A stretch of DNA of 64,000 nucleotides from Gavia stellata (GCF_030936135.1 NC_082618.1:9335034-9399033), one strand, 5' to 3'. Shown: positions 12,251-27,526, counted from the first letter of the stretch. Notes: a model not told the origin generated them from the letters alone. Made by a program: numbers and translations.

Positions 12251-15200
12251 TCCACTGGAATACAAGAAATGACAGTCCAAATACTGAGACTTCTAATACG
12301 TATATTTCCGTACGTTCATGCACTAGAATAAAAGCATTGCCATTGAGGGTTGTGTGTTAAGCAAGCCCTTCGTTTCCAGTTGCCGCCTCCGCACTGTTGT
12401 TACCACCAACCATGTTTGTGCTTTGCTTTTGCTGCTCCTTTATCCTGTTCAGCCTTTGTATTGTGCCTCCGAGCTCCTTTACTTTGTATGCTCGCTCACT
12501 AGCATGGAGGTGACAAGGAATACTGTCCTTGGAAGTGCTGAGTGACAGAGAAAACATGATTAGGATTCAAGTCACTGTCACTTTGCAAACTAATACATGG
12601 AGTTGCAGAAGGAACAATGCATGAGCAGAGGAAGAGTTGTGTGGGGGCAGATGCAGAAGTAGAGAGCAGTGTGCAAGGAGAGTGAGGAAGTAGCATAAGA
12701 ACCAAGTAGTGTTCCATTTTGTTCATACACGGTGTAATTTCTTTTTGATGACCTTATTTATGAAGGTACCTCAGGAATTTGTAAAAATGGTAACAAAAAA
12801 AGATGAAAAATTCATACAGAGAATTCCAGTTAAATATCCAAGTGCTATACCACTGTAACTGAGACAAGGAATGGAGGAATGGATATCAAAATGTTCCTTA
12901 GATGTTCTGTTTGCACGAATGGTCAAAACCTGTGAATAGCAAAGTTTAATATTATCTTTCAGAAATTTCAAAGGAATCTTGATTTGCTTGAAAGCAATTT
13001 TGCTGATAAAATTATGGTTCTAAAACAATTCAGGGATAAATCTAAGGTATCCATTGATTGGAGTGAAGGTAATTTCTTATATGTAGCTAAGTTTGCAAAT
13101 TCATTCTCACTTGGACTGATTAAATAATTCCAATCTTTCAATTTCTGGAAAGTATAAGGAGCCTAATTTTTTTTAATTCTAACTTATAATTTGAAATATC
13201 CATGCTAGGGTGTCCAAACGTACAATAGACAAATGCCCAATACCTGGAAAATTAACGTAAGCAGTATGAGACCTAATTGGAGACTATTAAGCTCATTTTT
13301 GTGCTGCTTCAGTGTGACTTATATTGCAGAAGCAAGTTTGTGTCTTCTTACTGTTTTGTTTTGGTTTTTTTTTCCCCTGGACTTCAGGTTTGTTTCCATA
13401 TGAAACTTGGACTTGGAAATTTTTATGACTAATTAAAGTAATGTTATTCCTTAGGTCATAACTTAAAAGAACTTAGGTCAGCCTTGTACACTCTAAGAAC
13501 ATATTAAGTTGAATCATCTGAGCAAAAATAGATCACCAGAGAGCAGCAGATGAACCTATTACAAGCAAATCTGCTGCTCTTTCCAGTATGTACAGGATAA
13601 TAACCGTATCAGCTGAAGGGAAATCCTATATAGCTGTGAGAAGAGACATCTGAGGACATGAGATAGTAGTCTCAAAGGAAGTAACATCAGATGTGGGCTC
13701 ATTGCAACTGATTTGAGGAGGATATCTGTGTGATTGGATATATCCTTGTTTGAATAAACTTTTGTATTTATAGAAAGAGTATGTTGCATCAGTTCTCTCT
13801 GGTAAAATCCAAACACCTATGAAGCTCTGAAATCAGCTACCACTTGGATGATAAGAAACAATTTATGTCAAACAAAATCCACATGGTCCTATTTTTGCAT
13901 AAGTGTCTGTAGTTCTGACAATTTTGTAATGCTGTAACTGTGTGAAGTTTATTTTTATGTAGAAAAGGAAATTGAAAATGAAACATGAGAATTCAGGGTC
14001 ATGGTAATGCCACATTGTCTTTCTAGATTCTGGGAGCTACTATTCTTATTATATCTGGACACCATAATGAATCAGGAAAATGCAACTTTTTCCAGGAACA
14101 GAAATTGCTTCTAATTTTTCCATTTTAGATATCTGTGTGTTTGTGGTTATCTATTATCAGTATTGTAAAGTAAGCCTGGATGAATTAGAAAAGTGTTCCA
14201 TCTGGTCTTTAAGTACAGGGAAGAAATGGCTCTGCAGTCAAGCTCCTTTAAGGTAATTCTTTGCAATAGCCTTTTGCCACTGCACTTTGATTTCTTTTCT
14301 GTGTCATAAGAACGTAAAGATGAATGTAAACAATTTTTGTAATTGAAATCAGTAAAGGCTTTAACTTCGGGCATTGCATTCTTGTTGTGTAATTACCTTT
14401 TTAAGGCTTCAGCTTCAAATAACTGAATTGATGCTTTTTCATACGTACAACAAGTGGTTAAAAACAACAGCTAGTTTTCAAATTAGTATTGACCATACTG
14501 TTAAATAAATAGATAAATAAGTAAGTTCTAGGCCTGTTGAGCTATTAGAAAACAAAAAGTTAATGAAAATGTGGAGCATAAAGGAAGGGGATATATAAAT
14601 ACAGAGTATGTATAATTACTTGACTTCTAGGCCTTATAAATAACATACAGAAATCATGTTATGCATAGTTTCATACAGAATATAGCAAAAATATGCAGAA
14701 GGATCCTTTTGAAAAGACCGAAGCGAAGTACCGAGGTATAATAGTTAAGCATGAAAACAGCTTTCCAGGAGACCTCATCTGTTCTTTGCTATCCAAAACG
14801 TTGTTTCTCCAGAATTTTTTACTGTCTTCTACCTTGCATATCAAGTCTTTCATGAACAGCATGGATTTTTCTTTTTAGATCTAGTTCGCATGAGGATAGT
14901 CCATCAGAGACATCCTCCCTGGCATGTAATTACAACAGTGTCCTATCTGAAAAAAAATCCTATCCTATCTGAAGAATGGACCTGATTGTATAAAATAACT
15001 CTTGTAACTTGGGAGGGATTTTGCCAGACTCTGTTCAGGAATACACAGTCATATTCTCAGTCAGTGACCTTTTGTGTTGGTTTTCTCATTCCCTGCTTTT
15101 ATTAGCAGATAACAGTTCAGTTTACAAATACTGGTAAATATTCCCATTAAAACAGTCCATAAGTCAGTATTAAAATACACTTTTAATTAAATATTAGATG

Positions 15201-16018
15201 TGGTTTCAGTTAATGCTGTCATGTTCATTCAGTGGGACCTTGCTCAGTGCTTAGTAAACAAATCTAAACAAATGGATGTGAGAGCTTTCAGAGTGAAACT
15301 CTTCTGGATTGCCTGCCAGGCTTTCCATTATTCATAATCAAGATTTTTTTTTTTTTAATAAGTTGACCTGTTTAATGATAAAAATGCCTGTGAGTATAAT
15401 TAAATTGAATTCTGTGCTCTAAAGTGACCCTCTGATTCATGGGCATTTGCAGTAGAAAGAACAAAAATAAAATTAAAGCCTTATTGAAAGGTACAGTAAT
15501 TAAGTCTCTCAGTTCTGATTATTACCAGCTGGGATGAGAACAGTGGATAAGCGAAGCAAAGCTCAAGCAAGAGGCTGCCAGTATAATGTACCTAAAGATC
15601 TGTCTACATGGGAGACGCTTCCCTAGGAAAAAGATATTTTTTTAATGTCTTTTTTTCTTTTTAATAGGGCAGAGGAGGCTTAGAAGAACTGAAATCATTA
15701 CAGAATATTTTTTTACAAACAGATGTAAAAGGGCTAGTGCTTCACAGTCTTGCATCTTTTTACAGCCATAAATGAGCAACCCTGACTGAGGAACAACCAT
15801 AAAATGTTATCACCAGTGTAAACGCCTGGTAGATTTTGCTTCGATAGAGTGTTGACTTCTCTTTCCTTAGGTATTAATTGGAAATGTGAGACAGAGCAGC
15901 CTCTGGACCTGAGAAAAAGATGCATCTTCCACAGTCAATATATCATTTGGTGCCTGTTTTGAATGATTAAGTAACTAATCTGATTCTAAAAGCATGCCTT
16001 TCTACTGCTTTGGACTAA

Positions 16019-16115
16019 GGGCCTGATTACAATTCTTAATTAGGTACCTCAATTCCCACTGATTTCAGTGAGAGTTAGGACACACCAATATCTTTGTGAT
16101 CAAGCTCTACATTCT
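16019..16115. repeat. Unclassified ancient interspersed repeat remnant
   Basis: gggcctgattacaattctta, followed by cccactgatttcagtgagag and ttaggacacaccaatatc, resembles a phrase I know to recur in turtle and bird genomes (tgatttcaatgggagttagg with cctaaatacc). I cannot name its family. Confidence 0.4.
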
Positions 16116-16296
16116 GTAGCCAGAAGACACTCTTATGTAGGACAGGCACTGGAGGGGGTACACAACATTGCACAATGTTACTGCAGGTTACGTTATGAGG
16201 TTAATTAATAAGGGCTATGCTCTGGAGACACCGTGTCTCTTGAATTACCCTCCTTCCTTTTAAGGAAAAGAGCTAAGGGAAATTTCACATGTTTTT

Positions 16297-16625
16297 AATA
16301 GAATAGAAAAACCATAGAAAATAGGGCTGAAAAGCAGCTCAGGAGGTCATTTAGTCCATATTTCTGCCTCAAGGTAGAACTAGCTAAATCTAAACTATAT
16401 CCTGAGAGGTACTTTTCCGACCTCGTCTCTAAATTTCTGGCAGCGGAGATCCCGCAACCTCCTTATGCAGGCTATCCCAGTTCTTGGTAATTTTAGTTAC
16501 AGGTGGAAAGTTTTTCTTACTGCCCAATATGAAGCTCTTCTGTAAAATTTTTTCAATAAAGTTTGTCTCTTCCTCATGAACACAGAAAACAATACAATGT
16601 CTTCACCTGCCTCCTTGTTTCATAT
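16297..16625 (-). mobile_element. Ancient CR1 LINE 3' fragment
   Basis: The left edge, aatagaatagaaaaaccatag, is the reverse complement of a CR1 tail repeat. Then come aggaggtcatttagtcca, agatcccgcaacctcc and gtggaaagtttttctt, which match the reverse complement of the CR1 3' region as remembered. The element is 5'-truncated and diverged. Confidence 0.75.
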
Positions 16626-19537
16626 GTGAATTATCACGTTTCTTCATGTGTCATCGTTTATTCATGGATAACATTTTCTAAACTTTTGATCATTCTCATT
16701 GCTCTCTGATTGCTTTGCTCTAACATTTGCATTTTTAAAGCTAAGATCTTTATTGCAGCTGAAGTAGTTTGGCTATTATCTGGTTGAAATAAAAAAAATT
16801 GGAAAACAGACATTATTCCTTGAATCCAGTAGGCATAACAGGATGTATGCACGTATGTGCAGATTGGCTGCAGCTTGAGTATTCTTTTGGTGAGTAACCA
16901 TTGCCTTTGCAAGACATCTCACCTTCAGCACATGTAGGGTAATAACATGACCCTTGAGTGTTCACCGGGCTGTAATTCACTGGAGGGGCTCTGCTGACAT
17001 CATCGGCTTAGGAATGGTACCAGGGGCCCAAAAGTGAACTGGGGCGTGCATTCACTCTTTAGCCATCTGTTGTTTTTTATTACAGCCTCCAAATTCTTCA
17101 TACCTTGATCTTACACTTTTCTCTTAAAATCTGAACGTCTTTTTTTTTTTTTTTCCCTTTTTCTTTTCCTCAAAGGGCAGTGAAATTGTAACCAGTAAAA
17201 ACACAGGAATGACTGAAAGAAAATGCCTTGCGAAGGAGTCGCATTGAAGTGGACATTGTGGTGCATATTTGAATTTTGTTCTGCCAGGTTTTATCTGCCC
17301 TATTAGTAAACTCCTTTCAACAAGCATTGTCGGGCATGCTCCTTGCTATGTCAGTCCTGGATCTCTTATGCACATAAATTGCTCATGGAGCATTGGGGTA
17401 TTTTATGCCAAAAAAGCAAATGGATGATTCTTTTAAATCTCTTCTGCATTTGCCAAGCTGAGAATCACAGTATCTTCTGGTGAGTGGCTTAGGCTTCACC
17501 TAGGTCTTTAGCAGGTGAAGTTTCTTATAAAAGAGTTATTAATGTTTGAATTTACTGGCCATAATGGGAAAAAAATCGTAAGTACTCATTACCTATTCCA
17601 CTGTATGATGATGCACTATGTCAAGCTGAGTCTAGCAGACCTTTTAAATAAATTACCCTATCCATTTTTTAAATTTTGTGTAGTTTTGTATTGAATTATA
17701 TTAACTGCTGAGTGTTGCTGTGATATGTGTACTGTTCCCTTAAAAGAGGGGTAAAAATGAGGTTATCGGATACAGCATGTAGTCATATTTAAAATTTTTG
17801 TGACAATGACAGAATGGGCTTATGTATGTTTTATTTGTTTAAAAGCAAGGTAAAATCATAAATTCGAGTTTACATATTATGCATGAACAACCTTGAAATA
17901 CTGTGCTAATGGTATAAATGAGAGGGCATTAGAATGGCTTTAAGAACATATTCTGAAGTCAAATTATGCATTTTGCCTGAGACTGAGCACTGTGTCCATC
18001 TGGAGGCTGATGTAAATTCCACAGGAAGACTCAATCCCAACCATGCGATGCAATGGACTTAGCCTAACAGCCTTTTCTGTCTCAAATTTATGTAAATCTA
18101 AGTGTCTCCCTGAGTAGTCCCACTTACTGACTGTTTCATCAGGAAACAACATAATATTAAGTACATGTAGTAAGAAATCATCATGCCTTTTTTTTTAATT
18201 GATTGCTGCTTTGGATTCCTTAAAATACTATACTTCAACAGGCATTTATTTCCAATAGTGAAACTTTGCAGGAAATAGATATAGACTGATTATTGTAACA
18301 TCCTGTAGTACAGCCAGGACTTTTTTTTTTTTCTCTAATTTTCTCTATTTCCTGACCATTTCACATTTCTAGTCTTTTTCTACACCTTCACATCACAACA
18401 ATCCCTTTTGGAGGAAATAGTTTGTCCTAGAAGGATGTCCAGAGAAACATTGGGAGGTCTTCTCTGTTAGTCATCAGCTCATCGGACTTGGGCAACACAA
18501 AGCAGAGGTGTGACGGGAGGAGGTTTGCATTGCGTGTGCCTGGGCTAGGGGGTGGGATGTGGGAGAGTGAAAAGATAATCGATGGAGAGGATAGAGAGGA
18601 GCAAATGTCTGATTATTTCTACCATCTTGGTCCCATATCAAAGGCTGTGGTGGATATAGGATGCAGAACTATTTGCAGTCCTGATCTAATGTTACTCACT
18701 GCTTCTTTCTCTTATCAGTCTTTCTCGCTGTTTTCCTTCAATAAATTCCAGAGAGTAGCTGCATTGAAAGAGAAATACTTTCTAACTTGGAAGTAAAATA
18801 TATCAGCACGTCAATCTCCCTCATGAATGAAATGCCTGAGACATTCACATTATAACCAAGATGTCTTTAATTATTGTAGTAGCAAGTATGCAAATTAATC
18901 TCAATCATTCTATTAATTTTTTTTTTTCTTTCTTTTTTGGTAAGGTTTTGCAGATATCTAAACCTGAAGAGTTACTCAGACATGTCTTATTGTACATTAT
19001 TGTTCTCTTCCTTGCAAACCTTTCATAACCACTACTAAACATCAGAGATGTTGATGTTTGATCACTGAGGTGTTTAAATCAGTAAGATTAGCTATTGTTT
19101 TCAATTGGGATCACATTAAATTCAACATATGTACTAAAAAGGGCACATATACTCCTCGTTTTCCATCCTAACTGAAGTTTGCTATCGAAACAGACATTTT
19201 CTTTCTCACAAGACTAGATCTGTATTTAAGAAATGGCTATAAATGCTAATATTTGTTTGCAGTTTTTTCATTTTCCTTCTTACTAGGCAGATCGGGGCAA
19301 TACATTTTGCAGGAGGAAGAATACCTAAGGAATACTCCTTTGTTCCTTTAAGTCAACCTTGTGGGGAAGGGAGCGTAGCAGAGATATAAAGTCCTCCATC
19401 AAAAGTAGAAACCCTTTCCCTCATGTCCAGGACTACGATTGTTTCCTGTGATGCTGCTCACTGAAAATTAATGACAGTTTCATAGTTTTGTTAAAAAAAA
19501 CAAGAGAGGAAGATGAGAGAAATGAGACATGAAAATT

Positions 19538-19559
19538 AAAAAAAAAAAAAAAAAAAAAA
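19538..19559. repeat. A22 homopolymer
   Basis: Twenty-two consecutive A after gaaaatt. I see no SINE or processed pseudogene in the preceding bases, so it is listed as simple sequence only. Confidence 0.9.
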
Positions 19560-22011
19560 GTAGCCCGCTGGATCAGAAACCTTAAGAAAATACGTAATTT
19601 ACCCTTCTGCATTGTCTAAATTAAGCTCACTTTTTCCTAATGTAATGGTGACTCACAGCTAAAAGGCAAAAGAGACTCATGAAGAATTGTGCAATACTGC
19701 ATTATTCTTGATAAGCTATGCTAAATATCAAGAATTAATATATAGCTATAAACAGGGGACCCGGGCAGCTTTCCTTATTGGATTTTTCAGACCTTCTGCC
19801 ATGGGCTGTGCCTGTGGGTAAGAGAGCGTGGTCTGTCTTGGCGTTGAACAGCAGAGCAAGGTGGATTTGCATTCTTGTGTGCATTGTTTTCCCTTTCTTT
19901 GTTTTGTGGTTACTTGAGCTTATGTCTCTGTTTTATTGTCATAAGCATTTTCTTTTACTGCCATCTAGCCCATATGAAAGTGTATCAGTGCTAAGGCTCC
20001 AAACTTGCTATACTTTATTTGGGAATGAATTGATTTTCTGGCTGTCTTTGGTACTAATAAAAATCTATAAATCAAATGCATGATTTCAGCAAAGATGTGG
20101 CATGGCTGATGATTATATAACCAGCCCTGATCAAAAAGAACAGGTTGAATATTAGAAAACACAGAGTTTTGATAAAAGGGTGAGATTTTTGTCACCGGTC
20201 CATTATTGTTTTATATCAAAGCTATAACTTATCATACTTGTTTCATTTCCCTCATCCTTGAGGAGTTCATATTGCTGCCTTTGCATTCCTCCTTATTTCA
20301 TATTGCTGCATTTATTAATCTAATTTGAATTTGGATTTTATTTTTGAAATAGAAAAGCAGAGCTAATGAATATGTGTCTAACCATTAAAGACAGTGTAGG
20401 ACTGAATATGCCTTTTTTCGGCACATATAAAAATCTGCAATATTTTACACTTGTGAAGATTATTGAAAGTTTGAGTTTTGTGAGGTTTTTTTTCCCCTCA
20501 TACTAAAGAAAATAGTTGAGTTTAATTATGCAAGGTGTTTCATTTACTTTTCTGGAAGTTTTTAGTGTCTTCAGCTCATACCAAATCAAGCCCCTAACTT
20601 TTCATTCTTGGTAACTTCAGGAAAGATTTGGACCTAGGTTACTCTTTCATACCTCCTGTAGTTTTCCATCTGCTTTTTACAGTACTTTTTAGCACAAGAT
20701 TTTAAAATATTATCTGTGACTGCATGGATGAAGTAGTATTCTTCCTATATCCTCTGTATATTATGGGAGCAACTGCTAATTGTCCATCCCACGGACAGCA
20801 CTGATGTTCCTGGTTTGTGACCACAGCTCTCATCCTACTAGCCCGAGACAAAGAAATGAGAAAGTCATGAAGCACTGTGGAACCCAGGAACTGAAACAGG
20901 AGAGAGACAGATGAGAGGAGTTCACTAAAGTAAATACAATAATATTTTATTAGGTAGTCTTAATTTTGTAATATGGTGTCCTTTCCCAGTACCTTCTATC
21001 TAAGGATTAAAACATAGTTTCCAGGTATTAATGAATTAAATTTCACAGTACTCTTCTGAAGTTTTAAGGCAATAAACCTATTTGATACCTAGATGGATGG
21101 ATGTGTAGATATTAAATTATTTGCTGGCAGAAATGTCATTTGTCAGATGCAGAACTGGGAGCAGTACTCAGTCTCCTATCATGTTACATCTTCCAATTTA
21201 CTACCGCTGTGTTATTATAACTTAAATCTTGCTTTAACAGTAACTTTTCCTATGTTATCTCCAAGCTCAGCTGGTGTTCCTAATCTTTTTTTTTTTTCCT
21301 TGGTATATTATTTTCAATCTAGCGAATTGCAGTTGTGTCTTTTATGTTGACTCCATGCATCATTAAAAAGCTCACTCATGCAGGTGCACCACCTGTATTT
21401 TTATTTGAAAACTATCTGCCCTTGAGGCAGTCTTTGTGCTGCCTGACTGTACTTCTGCTAGATCCAATTGCATGCTATTAGCACTCTTTTACAGCTAAAT
21501 CCAACAAAAATAACTCATTGCTATTTTTCAGTGCGGATTTTATAATAATTTTTTTTTTTTACATTTGGTTCTTTGTTGACAGTTAAAAATTCTTGCAGTC
21601 TCATGGCTCTTCTCATGGCCTATCTAAACTCTTTCACAGAATTCTCTGTTCCAACTAAGAAAACATACTTGTATCTCATCTTGCTTCCTCCCGAATTTGT
21701 TCTTTTGTGATTACACAATCGGTATTCTAGTTTACTGCTACCCTTAGTCCAGAACTGTGCCTTTCAGAGGCCTCTTTATTTCTTTAGTTTTTCAAAGCCC
21801 TTATCATTGGTACAGTTGGTACTGGCTGTGTGTTTTGAGGGCAGAATGGATTGCATTTTTTTTATTTTCAAAATATTACTGGGCACAGTGTTTTAATGAT
21901 GTCTTTTCTGGGTTAGCTACATTCTTTTGTGTGACCTTCAATCTTATACCTGTTTTAGTAGTCTTCCCTCTTCCTTTTCCCAAGGAGTCTGTGGTGATTG
22001 TTCATATTTAA

Positions 22012-22025
22012 ACACACACACACAC
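22012..22025. repeat. (AC)7 microsatellite
   Basis: Seven AC units, followed by a TA/TG-rich stretch (tttatatatgtatatgtat, about 22036). Confidence 0.85.
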
Positions 22026-24852
22026 TCATTTGTGTTTATATATGTATATGTATTTCAGCTACAGATGTTGAGTATTTCCCTTCAAGTCAGTGTCTCAGTA
22101 TGATGCTAAGGAATGGTGAGAGAAGGATGATGTAGATTGGGGGATGCGATATCAAGGTAGACAGATGGTTCTAACCATTCTCTTTTTTTATTGAAAATCC
22201 CATCATAGGTGTAGAAAACCAAGATGATATTCACATTATCCTGGTTAAATTTTAGCATGGGTAACTTCAATTCCTGTACAGATTCCCGCTGTTCTTTCTA
22301 GCATGGTCTGTTTTTTGCTGTTTGTTCAAAACAGTTGTGTGATGTTTCTATCCATGGTTAGCAGTTTGCTGTTTTTCATCCAAGGTAGCTTGTATGTCAG
22401 TGCTGGTAGAAGTAATCATTTATTTTTAGATTCTAAATCATTTGGGAATGTATAAAGCACTGTAGATATAGAAGATAATAATTTGTCTCCAAAGGTTCCT
22501 TATTTTTTATTAATGTTTTGATTTCATATTCTCTTTGTCTGCGTATCACTTACGCCCTGAATATGTATTACCATTGTAATTGATAGTGTGACTCCTAAGT
22601 AACTCTCTTAACTGCTATTATAACTGTGACACTGCTCCATTTGAAGAAGCTTTGAGCCTACTCATCACCATGAGTGAGTCAGTCCTCACTAGTGTATTAT
22701 TTACAATCCTGGTTCATGGAGCTTCAAACAGGTTCTGTTGTGTTTGAGGAAGATGTCTTCTGAGCTGAGTAAGTTTTTGCCACATCCTGAATTAACTTCC
22801 AGATAATGTTGCTTGTTTGCATTTATTTATCTTCCATAGAAATAAAAACCCTAAGTTTTACACACGTGTTACATGATTCCATATTCTACTGTATGTTTGA
22901 CTAGACACAGGATGGACCTAAGTCCAGGCCCTAGGTAAAGGCAAGACAATAACACAGGTTTTCATCCTCTTCCCACTTTTATTTTACTCAGGCTCATGTT
23001 GTCTGGCTATTGTGTGCTGCCTCTTTTCTTGACGTATTATATAACAGATTCTTTCTTATATTTAGAGCTCGTCTTGTCTTCTGAAGAGATCATAGGTTTA
23101 ATAATAAACTTACAGGAAAAGATGACAATCTTCTTTGAGGGGGGATAGAGAGAAAGAAGAGGTGTTGGATTATTCTTACATGAATTGCAATAGATTGGGA
23201 GCAGTGTTATTGTCTCTGGGGTGGGTGAATTGAATGTGTTAATCCAACATTGCTCATACAAAATAAAATGGAACAAGTAAGATTTCAAGAAAAGACTGAT
23301 CATTTTGTGTAAACAAAGCTCCAAATTTTGGTGAATAGGCAGGTAGAATTGGTGTTGTATTGATAAGTCCATAGTAGAGAGAGAAACAATGTCTATAATC
23401 TTGCGAGATTTACTTTGTAATGTCATAGTTATAAAAGGTTGCAGCTCTTATTTTCAGTTGACCTTGTAACAGTGATTGGAACGTGTACACAGATTTGGTT
23501 TTAAATGATGCTGGAAATAATTTTAGGACATGTTTTCCAAGTTCTAAATAATTTACTGTACCTTTCAGGACGGGAGAGAGGCTACAGCACTGCAGACTTG
23601 TTCAAAATCCTCAGCTTGTTCAGAATCAATTCATATAGCCTTTGTGCGCAAAAAGAGCTATATATAGATGCATACTGCAGGCAAGCTGTATGCTACGCAA
23701 GCTGAGGACCTGCTTTACCCAAAGCAAAAGCCATATTTTTCATCTTTTGAGCATGGTCACTCCCGTGACATATGGCATCTTCAATACAATTGTCTCAGTA
23801 AAATCGGAGTGCAGATTTTAAATAAGCCTCTGAACTGGGAGAGTGGGAAAGCCAAGCCAAGGAGGGGGAAGTGGGGAAGCACAGGATCCGTGTCACTTGA
23901 GCCTGCTTGATGGTTTGGATACTGTGGCTCATTCCTACAATCTAACACTTGATGGAGCCAGTTTCAGACACCTTAATAACCTGACATGGCCTGAAAGTGG
24001 TACTTCCCCCCCGTATTTCATTAGTATTTGGTAGGAGGAGATATTTTTGGTTTTTTACCTCTCCAGGTTTTCTTTTTTTTCTTCTTCTTTCTATTCCTTA
24101 GAGATGCTACAATTTGCAGCATTTCCTGTTGTAAATACATCCATATAGAAAGCGGAAGGTGAACTATAAAAGGAAAACTGGTTTAAGCCTATGTTGCCTA
24201 CAACTACTCCCCCAGTTCTTCTCTCTGCAGCATTTGAGTGTAAACCTCTCCTGTCATCTGTGGTCACCGTTCTCCTTGTGAGTCGATTGTGTATGGTGAA
24301 TTTCACACTGGTGCAGTCCCCTGTGATGTTAGTACAAGGTGGGAAAGCAAGACATTCCCTCAAATTTCTATCCAGACGTAGCTCAGCAGAGGCACGTTAT
24401 CCCATCAGTCAATCAAGATAGATACTTGAATGCATCTTTTTAAGCCGTAAAGACCATAAACTCAACTACTGTGTTTAACATAATTTGTTAAGTATTGTCA
24501 AGATAATTTCTGTCCCTGTTGCTTTTTGTGTGTTCAGTGTTTCATGATGTGGCCTCTTAAAGAGGCATAGAGGAGAGACAGGCCTTGGGATTTCCATGTT
24601 CCTCCCTTGAATGTGAAGCTGGATTTGCCATTGTAAAATGAAGATAGTATCTGTGCTTTTTTCCAGCTGAAAGGAGGAGGGATTATAGGCAAAGGAGAAG
24701 AGAAACACTGAGCTCAACACTATGAGGTGCTTTAGATCATTAACTGGAAGGTATAGAGCCATGCTAAATAACATATAAATAAGTAAGTTCTGGTTAATAG
24801 TACTAAATAGCAGTTTGACTGTGATCTGTTCAATCAAATCAAAGTCTGTGTC

Positions 24853-24869
24853 TTTTTTTTTTTTTTTTT
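24853..24869. repeat. T17 homopolymer
   Basis: Seventeen consecutive T in PPM1E intron 1. Confidence 0.9.
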
Positions 24870-25749
24870 AAACAACGTGCTGTATTCAGGAGACTCTCTC
24901 TTACCTGCTCTTCGTGAATGTGATTATTGAAGATGGATAGCAGTAGGTTTGGTTGTTGTCTCTTTAGGAAATCTTTTAAACCAGGATTAGAAGCAGAATA
25001 TTTTACAGCCTGTGGAAAAACGTCTAAAGGCTGCCATTGTGTCATTCCGGCAAGAACAACTGAAAGCCATAATGCATTTTATCTGCCATTCTGTTCCTCA
25101 ACACTATAAATAATTCAGATCTGTTGGCTTAACTACTACTGGCAACTGTTATTTATTAAGAATGACTGAAATAACTATGTGGCTCAGTAGAACAGAATGC
25201 ATTAGGGACTTTAATGTGAAACAGAATAGCTAAACCATTTTGATCATCCTTTAAAGAAAAAACCTAAACCCCTAAACTCGCCAATATTCTTTGCAATTCT
25301 GCAAAGGACAAGTGACAGTGGGAATTAGGATGTGGTCTTTCCAGAGTAAGTAAAGTATTCCTTTAAAAGAGCACAGACCCTGATCTTAGGGCCTCATTTA
25401 TCCCTCCGGTGTTTTGTTCTGTGTGCATCAATGTCACTACCTTTGAAATTGAGGTTCCAATAAAATCTTTAATTTGCCCCACTGTATAATGTTTGAATCT
25501 ACTTGTAGTTATATGTTTATCTGTAAAATTATTTTTAAAGGTGCTCTATAGTCTTTTCATGTTTGCTTTTAATTTGATTGTCTCGCATGTCATGCTCAAG
25601 AGAAAGTAGGTAAAAAAACAGCAGTATTTTCTGGTGATCAGTGCAAGTGAATTGCTGTTTTCTTGTTCCATTCCTGGTTTAGGGTTAACTAATAATATCT
25701 GGCCCTTCTTGGTACCGTTCATCATTAGAGTTGAAATTGCTTTCCAAAG

Positions 25750-25860
25750 GTCAATACTATTATCCCTATTTTGTAGACAAAAAATTAAGTCATTGGAAGG
25801 GCTAAGATCAGGCAGGGTATTGCTACCACAGAAACAATATGTTACTACGGAATGGCAGCT
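25750..25860 (+). mobile_element. Possible MIR-type SINE remnant
   Basis: tactattatccctattttgt, then agggctaagatcaggcaggg, resemble the MIR segment tactattatcccc-attttac...aaggtcac. The match is weaker than at 32415. Confidence 0.4.
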
Positions 25861-27526
25861 ATTTGGCTGTACATCATAAGATGTATTACTGTATAACACC
25901 AAAATGCTTTTGCAAGTCAACTGATTATAAATGGTGCAGTTGGAATAAATTTTGTATCACAAAAGGGTTGACATCCAGGACTCAGATGACTAATTATCTA
26001 ATCTTGCATCTGGCATAAACACCCAAGCCATTTGTATGATGAACTGCATTTCACAAGAGTGAGACGGGAGGGAGAGAACATTCTCTGCTGACTCAGTGGT
26101 CATAAATCTTCTGGGGTGTGTTTTGCCTTATATTTGATATTTGTTCAATGGGTTGAAAGAAGTTAAGTGATCAAGTGTCATTTGAAAATCCTGGCCTGCA
26201 GCTTTTATTTTTTTCTCATTTACATGAAGACGAATATTACAATACAAGCACAATTATTTGGGGACCAGCTCTGTGTGTTGATTTGAATGGACACTGTAGA
26301 TTCATTGTCTTCACCCTTTTTTAAAGAAGTAATTTTACATTTGTTTGCCTATCTGCAATAGAGATATAAATGAAGAAAGCGGTATGTGCTGCTGTGTAGC
26401 ATTTTGTTTCATTTGTTTGAAACTAAATCATTAACTATAACAGCACAATACACTTTTCTTTTTGACTAGTAATCAGAGGACTTTGGCACATTAATCTGAT
26501 CTGAAATAAAAATAGATGCTCTGCATTGGGTGATTCTTATTTGAATTTTGTTTCTGGACACGTCAAATTTGTATGGTATATCCCTTCAGGTTAAGGGAAG
26601 TATCAATGAAAGTTTATTTTTAACAGCGAGAAAAAATAGGGGATGAATCAGTGGTAAGTAAATTATATGCCTGAACATTTAGGGGCAAAGTGAGCCTGCT
26701 GTAACAAGGTTTTCTGCAACATGAACTTTTCTAGATAGTATGTCGTTACATTTTATAGTAAGGAGAAAAATCATCAAAAACTCTGACTAGGACATAAAAT
26801 ACCTGAAATGAAAAGAATATATGTAAATATCTTCAGAGCAAGTTTGTACACTCCCATTGATTTTAGACAGCATCTCATTCTGGCTTGACAAAATACAGAA
26901 TTTATAAATTAAATTTGATGTATACTGTATATGGTTTTATGCTGATGTTGGCACACTTCCAGATGTAAAATTAAATTACTTTTTCCAATAAGGCAGCGTA
27001 GATTGAAACGTGGATTCCTTTCTTTGCTAATGGAACTAGTAGAAAGATATTGAATTATGCTGACTTTCAAATTGACTGAGAGCCAGAGAGAGAAAAATCA
27101 ATGACATTTTTAATGTCCTGTAGAGCTTTTTAACAGGCCTCAGTCTAGCAGAGAAACTCACTATGAGATAACTGTTGTTGACATCGGGTTTCCAGTTAAG
27201 AAACGTACTTCTTCAGGTAAGCGTGCATCTTGCATAGATGTAGGCTTCGTTACCATTCCAGACACAGAGATGCTAAGCAGGCAGTGACTGGTTTTTGGAA
27301 CGGCAGTCAGAAGACTCTGGTTACAAGGTATGCATGTCACTCAAATGCTAAACATTTCTGTTGGAACAGAGAATGCACCATGTAAATATGCAGGCTAATC
27401 CCTCTAAAACAATAACAAAAACCAGAAGGATCTTTTATCGCAATATAAGTTCCTGAAAGTCACATGTATGGGCAATTCCAATAAATTATCTTTATTCTGA
27501 TTAATTAATGATAGGGTAAATACAGA

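Larger units (their letters stand above)
10234..25749 (+). other. PPM1E: PPM1E intron 1, middle part
   Basis: AT-rich, with no supported exon. It holds the CR1 fragment at 16297, two weak repeat remnants (12188, 16019), homopolymers (T15 at 17140, T12 at 18321, A22 at 19538, T17 at 24853) and an (AC)n run at 22012. ORFs up to about 130 codons (23037-23426, -) are not recognised. Confidence 0.72.

Noticed and set aside
23037..23426. 129-codon - strand ORF in intron 1
   Set aside because: Low-complexity, I/S/K-rich translation typical of AT-rich non-coding sequence, with no recognised protein.
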